A program made the position numbers and the translations under genes. 22,975 nt of DNA from Priapulus caudatus (taxonomy: Eukaryota > Priapulida > Priapulimorpha > Priapulimorphida > Priapulidae), in the NCBI RefSeq assembly GCF_000485595.1, contig NW_014577113.1, positions 499,172 through 522,146 of the forward strand, given 5' to 3'. Below are positions 1 through 9,200 of this stretch, piece by piece (the first letter of the stretch is position 1; the number at the start of each line of letters is the position of its first letter). The notes beneath the pieces are model-generated. The model made no database searches and was not told the DNA's origin. It worked only from the letters and a program-made list of their open reading frames with translations.

Positions 1-1
1 T

Positions 2-835
2 TCACTGCCCAGTAGATTGACAACGCTTCACGATCAATCTGGGGAAAAACGCCGCAGAACTCAGTAAGCTCCGTACTTCAGTGACGGTGTTGGGCGGTTT
101 CAATGTCTGAATCTCACTAACTTTCTTGGGGTCTGGTGAGATACCTTCACCACTAAAGATATGTCCAAAAAACAACATGCTTGGTACACAAACATGACAC
201 TTCAACAAGTTCACACGCAAGTTGCTCTCAGTCAGTCGCTGTAACACCATTCGAAGATGCCGGTCCTGTTCTTCCATGTTTCTTCCCCCAACATAGATGT
301 CATCACTGATATTCTTGACATCTGGTATGCCACTGATGACGTCACTGACAATCTTCTGAAAGATTTCCGCTGAACATGACATACCAAAGTTCAAACGTTT
401 ATAACGCTATAATCCGACATGCGTCGAGAACGTGGTGAGATGGCGTGAGTCAGGATGTAACATGATCTGGTGGCAGCCTTGCCTTAGGTCAACCTTACTA
501 AACACTTTGCAGCCATTCAGGTCAGCTACAATGTCATCAATGGTAGGTATGACATGACGTTCACGACTTATTGCTTGATTGACTGCACGCATGTTGACAC
601 AGATGCGTATCTCGTCACCTGTTGGCTTTGGAACGACAACTATAGGTGATATCCAAGATGTTGGACCTTTAGCTCGTTCTATTATGTCAGCCCTTTCAAG
701 TTCATCCAGTTTCTGTTCGACTTTCTTCCTGACATGAAAAGGGATACGTCGATGAGGTTGTGCTACTGGTTTGATCGATTCATCGACAACAACCTTGACA
801 GGATCACATTTGCATGTTCCCATCCCAGCGGTCAC
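2..835 (-). pseudogene. Reverse transcriptase remnant of the Gypsy element
   Basis: From about 835 leftwards the translation shows the RT fingers and palm: IKPVAQPHRRIPFHVRK, SWISPIVVVPKP, FSKVDLRQGCHQI and, after the break, LNFGMSCSAEIFQ, then NISDDIYVGG with the paired catalytic aspartates, then LLKCHVCVPSMLFFGHIFS. A TAG at 407-409 interrupts the same frame where family members keep an aromatic residue after THVGL. The end of the domain (SLLSSAAFFPRLI) is divergent and runs off the window, so RNase H and integrase are not visible. Confidence 0.92.
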
Positions 836-1530
836 TGTGGGGAATGTCTGGGACTCATAATGTCTGGGTCAAGATGCGATTTTGGTTCAGACACACTGTT
901 GACCGATGTGATCAGGTTTAACTTCTGAGATGCTTTCCAACTCAAGGGCGAACTGCTTGGTCCATTCACCACGAAGAATGTCTCTTTGCAATTATACTGA
1001 TCATTCGATGCATCAGCTTGGAATTTCCCAAGTAGATTGAGTGGTTTTACTAACATGTATGGGTACACTCTCGAATTTGAGTGTGTAAGCTTCGGCTTGT
1101 TCTTTACTGCGAGATAATCTGTCTCGTTCAAAACATTCACCGATGCCCCAGAATCAGCTATTACTCGCACTGGTGTGCCAGCTATGTTTACACTGAACAG
1201 TGGTTTGTCACGGACAGTCATGTTGGTAGTGTCAGTAAGACGAAATGTATACCCGTCATCATCAATGTTATTATCACTAAAATCACACTTGACAGCCGAA
1301 TTTTCAGATCGCCTGTCTTTTATTTCAGATGCGTTCCCTATCTCTATTGCACGCGCTCGGTGTCTGATTGGTCTGTCTCGCCCGTGCTGACTGATTCGTT
1401 CCTGTGATTGTGCAGCTGGGTTTCCTCGACACATCCTTGCGAAAAGATTAGATTTTCCACACTTATGACAAATTTTTCCTCGAGCAGGACACTGTTCTTT
1501 GTGTGGATACAAGCCGCCAAAAGCCCACAT
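832..1530 (-). pseudogene. Nucleocapsid zinc knuckles and aspartic protease remnant
   Basis: The N-terminal part holds two decayed CCHC knuckles. The second reads CHKCGKSNLFARMC, where the expected histidine of C-x2-C-x4-H-x4-C is leucine; the first has lost a cysteine. About 110 residues in, VIADSGASVNVLN carries the DSGA catalytic motif of retropepsins, which process the Gag-Pol polyprotein. Downstream text (KASQKLNLI) fits the Gypsy protease-RT linker. The frame ends at a stop just where the RT reading begins in another frame, indicating a frameshift near 850. Confidence 0.88.
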
Positions 1531-2197
1531 GTGGTGTTTCGCTGTTTGTCAGGCTTCACTTGACGTCTGCCGTGATAATTGGCACTAGGCTTGTGTTTGT
1601 TTTCCTGATGAAACGGTTTGCTGTTTACTGCATGTGACGTCTCCCGATCCATTTCTTGAGAATGTTCATCTGCAGTTTCCATCGCGCGAGCCGTTTTTAT
1701 AATTTGCTCTAAGGTTAAGCCTTGTTCTATTGCCTTCCTCCGTAGGCGCGAGCTTGAAGTGCCTTGTATAATTTGTCGTCTGATCTCGACATTGTTGTCT
1801 TGAAAACCACACTTCTTAGCCAGGATCTGCAGTCTAGTGTGAAATTCTGTCACTGATTCACTAGTTCTCTGTGTTTCTTTGCGAAAAGAATACACATGGT
1901 GGTCTGTACATCTTTGAGGTGCGATATGTAGTCAGCCATCGCTTTTATGGTTCGGTCGTATATGTTTGTATCCTCATGTTCACCAGCGGCTGGTTCTGGT
2001 ATGATCAATGTATCGATAATGTCACATGCTTCCTCACCTATATAGTGCAGGAACATAGCCTTACGCCTTTTAGGATCTGTGACCGCCATGGCTGTGAACA
2101 TGTTGCCAAGTCTCTTCACATATTTCTCAAACCGGGTAGGTGCGGTTTCTCGAGGGTGCATTTCGAATTCAGCAAACGATGGTAAGCTGATCGCCAT
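1344..2197 (-). pseudogene. gag (capsid) remnant of the Gypsy element
   Basis: The reading frame opens at ATG 2197 with MAISLPSFAEFEMHP and runs to about 1850. It then continues in another frame from about 1895 with SFRKETQRTSESVTEFHTRL. The text is typical of Ty3/Gypsy capsid: the YSFRKETQRTSESVTEFHTRL-like region and the CGFQDNNVEIRRQIIQG-like region lie in the right order for the retroviral-type gag core. The frame break shows that the copy no longer makes intact capsid. A further break precedes the nucleocapsid zinc knuckles. Confidence 0.85.
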
Positions 2198-2322
2198 TTT
2201 GAGAAATCTGCGCGCTCCGTTTCGTCACCCGGTGTGGATCAACGAAAACGTAAATACCAATGGTTGGTAGTACTAGTACGACAGTTTCTTCTATTCACGC
2301 CTACTTATCGTGTGTGTTCATG

Positions 2323-2340
2323 ATCCCATCCTCGTCGCCA
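2323..2340 (-). other. tRNA primer-binding site of the Gypsy element
   Basis: The minus strand reads TGGCGACGAGGATGGGAT two bases after the LTR end. It begins with TGG, the complement of the CCA tail of tRNA, as expected for priming of minus-strand DNA synthesis. The position between LTR and gag fits. The tRNA species was not identified. Confidence 0.65.
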
Positions 2341-2342
2341 TT

Positions 2343-2516
2343 TGTGATGTATTCACATAGATTTATTGTGAAATAAACGCAAGTATAACAAACACAGCGA
2401 ACAATGCAGTCGCATCATTACTCCGGTCCTTTTCTTCTTCTCGCTCTCTCCTCAGGGGAGAACAACTAGCGCCATTAAGTATGGGCAATATTAATATAAT
2501 AAAACAATACATTACA
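2343..2516 (-). repeat. 5' LTR of the Gypsy element
   Basis: On the minus strand the segment starts TGTAATGTATTG and ends ATACATCACA, giving TG...CA ends directly before the primer-binding site. It contains an AATAAA polyadenylation signal (plus-strand 2362-2367) and a TATATTAA-like box near its start. The length of 174 bp is short but within the range known for Gypsy LTRs. The inner boundary is well supported by the adjacent primer-binding site. The outer boundary is a best guess and could extend to about 2550, because the second LTR is not in the window for comparison. Confidence 0.65.
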
Positions 2517-3063
2517 GCTACCATTGTGTAGTGGCCCTAGGGGTGGCCACATTGGATTTTTACACGTGCTGTGGTTAGCACGTGTAATTTATTTGTGTCG
2601 GGATCATTTTCCGCTCCTACCGCGAAGGTAGGACGCTGATGCAGTAGCAAGAAAAACCCCAGAGTGAAATGAACGCAAGTCTTTAGATAGTCTTTATACA
2701 ACTGATGGGTTTATTCATCATATACGAATAACATGAATAACTTTCACTGCACGTATCTCAAATATAGCGTATATATATATATATAATATATATATATTGC
2801 TCGTGTCACGTTTACGTTACCTCGTTAGGTGATTACACGTTTAACTTCTCTTAGCTATTCTACGGGTTAATATTGTAGCCGTCTCTGTCTCTCCCAGTCG
2901 TGTGCTCCGCGACTCGGCGCGAGTTTGTAGGTTGGCAGTGTGTCTTCCTGTCGTGTGTAGGCTATATAGCTACCTTAGTATAAGGTATACCTTCTCGTTC
3001 GTTGTCCTGCTCGTAGGTGGCTCTCCCTCTGACGGTGTGTGTTCGCTCCCACGAGCGGTTTCG
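2517..3063. other. Non-genic stretch with two small hairpins and an AT run
   Basis: No coding signal was recognised. A perfect 10-bp inverted repeat (TTACACGTGC / GCACGTGTAA, 2560-2587, 8-nt loop) and a 7-bp one near 2612-2630 (TCCTACC / GGTAGGA) sit close together. An alternating AT run occupies about 2770-2797. These may be the end of an undetermined transposon or LTR, but no matching partner was found. Confidence 0.4.
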
Positions 3064-3179
3064 TTTGTGCGTTCATTCGTTCGTTCGTTCCTGTGTACGT
3101 GTGTTCGTTCGTTCGTTCGTTCGTTCGTTTGTTCGTTCGTTCGTTCGTTCGTTCGTTCGTTAGTTCGTCCGTTCGTTCG
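3064..3179. repeat. (TTCG)n microsatellite
   Basis: Slightly imperfect tandem TTCG/GTTC units run for about 115 bp. Reading frames through them give only Val-Arg-Ser-Phe repeats, which are not coding. Confidence 0.92.
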
Positions 3180-3289
3180 TGGTCGTCCGAAGACTGACTG
3201 ATTTTACTGTTGGCTCTCGGCTGCTTAATTAGGACCCTGCGGTGACGTAGGATCCTGGCAGTGCCTCCCTCTCCCGTGGCTCAGGTGCC

Positions 3290-3460
3290 TGGCCGTTGTC
3301 ACCCTCCTCGCTTAACACGTGTACGGGTGATGCAACCCCCTTGGTCCAGAATATGCACGAGCGTCGCACCCCCCTGTCTGCCACGTGCTCGGCCGGTGCA
3401 ATTCCCTCGCCTCGGGCGTGTACATGGTGGCGCAACTCCCTTACCTCTCACATCTGGTAG
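3290..3460. repeat. Degenerate GC-rich tandem repeat
   Basis: A motif resembling CACGTGTACGGGTGATGCAA followed by CCCCTTG/TCCCTCGCCTC recurs about four times (near 3316, 3356, 3382 and 3416), with variable spacing of roughly 30-40 bp and many substitutions. Boundaries are approximate. Confidence 0.45.
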
Positions 3461-3495
3461 CTATGGGACCCCCTCCCCCGCGCTTGTCTGTGTCG

Positions 3496-3570
3496 TTGGG
3501 GAAAACTTTCTACCTGTCGCTAGGGGAACTTTCTATCTCTGTTGCTAGGGGAACTTTCTATCTCTGTTGC
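3496..3570. repeat. 25-bp tandem repeat, three copies
   Basis: Three direct units start at 3496, 3521 and 3546. Units 2 and 3 share TAGGGGAACTTTCTATCTCT exactly, and unit 1 differs at a few positions. No function is apparent. Confidence 0.9.
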
Positions 3571-3600
3571 GGTTGAACTGGTCTCTGGTTGTATGACGTA

Positions 3601-6100
3601 ATCCCCCCTGAAATCTTCACAACTGCACAAATTCATATATAATAATAAAACTTAAAATAATTTATAACTGCACATCAAAAATTACGGTAAGTGCGTAATT
3701 GTATGAGAAAGAAGCTGCGCGATGGAGAGGAAATTGTCTATAAATACTTTCAAACACTCCTTAATTAGTTAATCTAATTATAATGGCACAAACTGCAATG
3801 TTTATTAAATAATTATAAGCATTAATATCCTGTTAATATATGAGTGCGAGTCGACAGCGTGTATAACAAATCAATAGGTAACTACGATTGATTTTGCTCG
3901 ATAAGACGGTACCGTCGGAGGGCATATAGTTAATGATGTACAACTACAAGTGTAAAAGTATAGTCTATAGTTCGAGTATAAATTCACATGCATGTGCAAT
4001 TAATGACATGTTTACAAGGGCACTAGGGTGTAGTATATATTCGTTTAATTTTGAAGTCTACTACGCTATTAGTATTATAGTATTTCGATCAGACTATGAA
4101 ATATTTTTAACTCTGTCTTTAAATTTTAATTTAGTAACAAGTATTTCATGTGATAACGAACAGGTATTGAAAACGACTGATAAACCGTAGGAAATGTTGT
4201 TGTAATGCTGTATGTAGGCTTACAAGTATACTAGAGCCCCACAATAAATGCACGTGACTAACGATTGCCCGTTACGAGTAACTGCGCCAGCGCTTGCCCT
4301 AGCGTCAGGTTGCTAAACCATACAGTACCATAATACCATCTATAGCCAAACGCGTGATCGCAGTTGGCGTCCAATTGAGTCGACCGCTAGTCGGGCGCTA
4401 ATCTTTATTAGATTACTAAGAAGCGTGGTTAACTGTAACAACATCTAAATATACTATAATAAATTTTTTGTTTTTGTATTGATGTGTGCGAAACCCAGGT
4501 TAGATAATGTTTGAATCCATACAGTAAACTTCGCTCACGCACACACATGAAACTACTCTGATAATAATAATTCTTCAGGTTTCGTCATTGATCTCTCGAT
4601 TTGAATGAACAGCACGTTCTATAACGATATTCAGATAATACAAGAATAGACTCTTTGAGGCCAATGTTCCCGGAAATGGAGCGGTGCAGGTGACACAGGT
4701 ACTATGGACTCTGCCTTCGAATTTACTATATATATTCGTATGTAACAAACTACCTTATGCTACTTAACATGATCAGCAGCGAGGAACGCTTGGTGGAATT
4801 TTCTCGGCTTAGCACCTAGTCTTAGTGGTCTCCTGCCATTATGACCTGCGAACTGCCAGTCGACAAAACACTGCTAGTTAAACCCGGTTATTACAGCTAC
4901 TGATGCCTGACCACTGCATCAGCATTAAACTGGAGACCCCTATTTTATCTATAAGTAATAGAAATCCTTTATGTAGATTTACATTCATTTACTTGCCTGC
5001 AACCAATGGCACAGACATACGTCACGATCATAACAAAGGATATAGCACGTGAACATCGGCGCCCTCCAGAAATCACCTGTGTTTGAAGATCGAGCTGCTC
5101 CTCCGATGTGGATCTTCGGGCAGAATTCACTTTGTTTGGACACATCGCAACACATCGCCCCACGTTCGGGCGGTCACTATGTGTGTTTTTATGCTGACTA
5201 TTATGCCTCTCCTGGAGCAACTCACAATGAATCGACGCAAACACAGGAATTTTGGTAATGAACGGCTTTAATAACGAGACGCCGGGCTAACTCACGTCTG
5301 CTCAATCACATGATCGGCCAAGCAATCTGAGAACGAGCAGGCCGCGCGGGCGCCTCACATTGCGCAACACCGCGCCACCCTTCCGACACTAGTCGAAACT
5401 ATGCCGCCGGCAACACATTACATGGTTGAAGGACATATATACGTTATCCAAAACACAGCCGAGAGCTGCGGTGCTAGCGTGTTACTAAATGTTAAAATAT
5501 AAAAAGAGGCGGTGTACAAGATTGTACAGGGGGTGGGGGTCTAACCGGTAAGCCCAAACTGGGCGAGTACTCGAGGTGCTCGCGGAAACGGGCGAGTCTG
5601 GGGGCCCTTTCCACCCAGGAATTTTTTTTTAATAAACCCTTCAGATGGTTTTCCTGCGATCTGGACTGACCACAATTAATTCATCTTGATATGCTGCGGA
5701 TCAATGCCATTTTATGTCTGGAATGCATTAACCTCTTAGACCAATTTTATCTATTTTTAAAATAAAACTAACGGTCTTATAAAAAATATTATGGACAGGT
5801 CTGAGCGATGCAAGCGGGGGGGGGTGCCGCGACCCTTGGACCCCCCCCTGTAGCACGCCCCTTGCATATAATATGGCCCATTAATTGTACAGCTCACGTA
5901 NACGTGGATTTCGCCAAAGATCTAAGATCCGAGAGATTGCGAGTAAAATGGAATTCCGCGCTGAATTTTTCGCGGCCAACCCAAGCCACATCGGCCTCTA
6001 GGGGGCGCCGGCGTAATAAAATCCTCGTGCTGGAAGCAGGTGAGTCATCGGAGGCAAACATAAAATGCAGAATCGCTCGGCGCGTCGGCGGACCACTGGA
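3601..6100. other. Intergenic, no gene recognised
   Basis: AT-rich up to about 5280, then locally GC-rich (5280-5420 and 5510-5620). Open frames here are short and resemble no protein I recognise. The right-hand part may include the PPP4R2 3' untranslated region. No canonical minus-strand AATAAA was seen between 5634 and 6291; an ATTAAA (plus-strand 5628-5633) lies about 660 nt past the stop and is only a weak candidate. Confidence 0.5.
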
Positions 6101-6291
6101 ATGATGTGCCACCAGAGGGCGTCGTCATTCGCGGGACGAGAACGGACGTAGGTGGCGCTGTAGGTCCGCACGCGAGGCTCCGCCACAGACGACAACACGG
6201 AGGGGAGGGGGAGGGACTCTGAGGGAGGGACTCTGAGAGAGGCACTCGGATAAAGAGATGAGAACGGAGGAAACTTGAGTTNCCGCCTCCG

Positions 6292-9200
6292 TCAATTCTC
6301 CTCCATCGGTTCCTCTAGAGGGTTGGCTGCCACCGTCGTCGTCGTCGTTTCCATGACGACGGGCCGGGAGGCGGCGCTTGATTGGTCGGTGCTAGAGTCC
6401 GGCGTGCTGTCGGGAGACGACGAGTCGCCGATCGGTTTAGTGTCCGGTAGCTCCGCCTCGTGGCTCGATTCGGCACTACTGCCCGTCTCGATTTCCTCGT
6501 CGGCCGGTATCTCGTCGCCGGCGACCGTCTCCGTGGTTACGGTCGTCGTCGGCGACGTCGCCGCGACGACGCTCGCCTCCGCCGGCGTCTCCTGCGACGT
6601 GATTGGCTGCGGCGCGTCGCTGCTGTCGGATACGAGCGCCGATTGTTCGTTCTCGTCCGCCAGCAGCTGCTGCACGGTGTCGCCCTCTGTTGGGAGGTGA
6701 ACAGCCTCCGAGATGTCACCGACGTGCGCTGTGAGAAACAATAGAAGATATTAACGGGTGCAAAGGAAACTATACTTTATATATATATATTATAAATATA
6801 TATTAACTTATTTATAACTATACTTTATATATATATTATAACTTATATTATAAATATATATTAACTTATTTATAACTATACTTTATATATATATTATAAC
6901 TTATATTATAAATATATATTAACTTATTTATAACTATACTTTATATATATATTATAACTTGTATTATAATATATAAATATTAACTTATTACTAGGATGTC
7001 ACCGATCATCGATTATACTCGATCATCGGTTGAACAGTGGCTCGAACCAAGCGCTTGGTTATCAAAATCCATAATCAATTTCATCAAAAAAAAAAAAAAA
7101 AAAATTGAAATAAATGTAAAACTTGGAAAGTGATGAGAATTAGAGATATCATCGCTACTATATAGTTATCCTTATTAACATACATGTATTATACACACAG
7201 TAGTAAACAGTAGTGCAAAACAAACAGTAAACAGGGCTAAACAAGCACGTACATGCACACGACGTTACGCACACGCAGGCATTCAACACCCCGAGTAACC
7301 GATTGTAACCGATCATCGGTTACTTGGGTCCAACCGAGTGATCGATTACGAAATTACAACCGATTGACAACACTACTTATTACTATCAGGGTAGCCAAAT
7401 TAACAAGATCATGATCATACTATCAGGATAGCCACATAAATAAGATGATATTACTGTAACTCTTTTGTTACACCAGAATGTATATATAATTTAATTTAGA
7501 ATTTAGATATGTAAAGATATCGATGCACACAGATTACCGCCTACTAATCTGTGTCACATCTGTAAATCATATGTTACATTACTATCGGGGGTGGCCACAT
7601 GAATGATATTATGTTACTATATTAGGCTAATTAATTAAATAAGATCATGTTACTGTTAGGATGGCCAAATAAATTAAATGATATTACTATAAGGATAGCC
7701 AAATGAATAAGACCATGTTATTATAAGGGTGGCCAAATGAATAAGATTACTTCCTTTTACGGTGGCTAAATTAATAAGCTAATATTACTATCAGGGTGGG
7801 CCAAATGAACCAGTACACGTTATTAGTAGATTCACCACACGAGCGAAAACAATGTACTACTAGCAGAACAACAGGAATGAGAACGCCGCACGATGAGGTT
7901 GCCCCCCCACTCACCTGTCTTCTGTATCTTCCTCGGCGGTTCGCCATGGTCGTCCGCGCTCTCGCACGCCGCCGCCGCCAGTGGCGCCACCTGGTCGGCG
8001 TCGCGTGACGTCGTCGGCGCTGCCGGCTGCTTCTCCTCGGCCTCCGCCGTCTGCACGCAACAAGCGACCATCTCTGCCATCGCCTGCGAGAAGAAACAAG
8101 CGCGCGTTCAGGATGCGACGTGATACGAGCGGGGGGTCCCCCAGCGACTGGACGAACGAAACGTAAAAACGTGAATGGAACCTTTTTTAAAACGCAGTGG
8201 CTACGCGTCCGGTCTTCCATTACAAAGCTCAGCACAGATTCCCAAATCCACGTCACGATTAGGCCACGCCCCCTGTCAAAATCGTTGATTTTACTGGATT
8301 TACTATTGCTTCAAAAGTTACAAAAACACATTTTTTTGATAACATACCTAAAGGTAAGTAATATTGTGTTAAAAACTTATTGTTTATTGTTTTTTACTGA
8401 AAAAATATAGCTGGGTTCACATAAGAAATATATGACCAGACGCGTAGCTTGGAAGCTGGCTGCCCGGTAACCGGACGCGTAGCCACTGCTTTTTTAAAAC
8501 GGCATGTTCTCGCAGCAAAATGCATAGACTACTGTGAGCTCATCTATGTTGTAAAAATTCACTGCAACTTATTTGTATTGCTACTTTCATAACATTTCTC
8601 CAGCAAACCTAAACAGTCTTACGAAACTAGTACTACTTTCGAATGTTTACAGTGTTTACACATCCGGGACATAGCCGAGCCGATCGCAGTTTTCATTAAA
8701 AGTCCTTTTCTATGATAAAACAAGTTATAATTTATTATTCGATGTTTGTTCAGTACAAAATTGTGAAATTTATTTAAATAATATGTTACCTACATTAGTT
8801 ATGCAATCAGCAAACCAATTCGGTCGCTTCGCTTAAGGATACTCTCCACGTTGTGCAAGGGTATTGCTCTAGTGAAGATTAAACGTTTATTGGCGAATGA
8901 ATCGAATCAATCACTTTTGTTTTATTTATAGAGGAGATATATCTCTATGCTCAAGCCAAAAAATTGCATGAAATTTCCAGCACCTAATTATGTTACCACA
9001 CAAATTTTGAATTTTTATGTAAAAATGGTATTTTGGATATTTCTCAACTACCAGAAAGAGTCAGGATACAAAATTTTTGCCACATGGACCAAGCACAATA
9101 TGGACCAAAATAGCGCGTCAGGATTTTTCTTTAATTTTCATATTTACCGAGAAAACTCGAAAAAACTGCTTAATAATCAAGTTGCGTGTTAAAATAGAAA

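Larger units (their letters stand above)
1..2516 (-). mobile_element. Decayed Ty3/Gypsy LTR retrotransposon, right-hand part
   Basis: Read on the minus strand, the order is LTR, primer-binding site, gag, zinc knuckle, aspartic protease, reverse transcriptase, as in Ty3/Gypsy elements. The rest of pol (end of RT, RNase H, integrase) and the other LTR lie beyond the left edge. The copy is dead: gag changes frame near 1860-1890 and again near 1530, protease and RT lie in different frames with a shift near 850, and RT has an in-frame TAG. Insertion duplications cannot be tested because only one end is visible. The protein motifs make the Ty3/Gypsy assignment firm; the clade is not determined. Confidence 0.93.

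Noticed and set aside
2902-3201. Open frame rich in Val-Arg-Ser-Phe
   Set aside because: Translation of the TTCG microsatellite.
7031-7066. GGTTCGAGCC on the minus strand as a tRNA B box
   Set aside because: It lies in a palindrome within the hAT-like element, with no cloverleaf or A box around it.
8182-8501. piggyBac assignment of the 294-bp element from the TTAA inside its flanking repeat
   Set aside because: With TTAA as target, the two ends would no longer match at their first bases, whereas the CAGTGG ends match exactly for 19 bp.
8947-9192. 81-codon frame inside the 1.1-kb inverted-repeat element
   Set aside because: No transposase motif, biased AT composition and no recognisable similarity.
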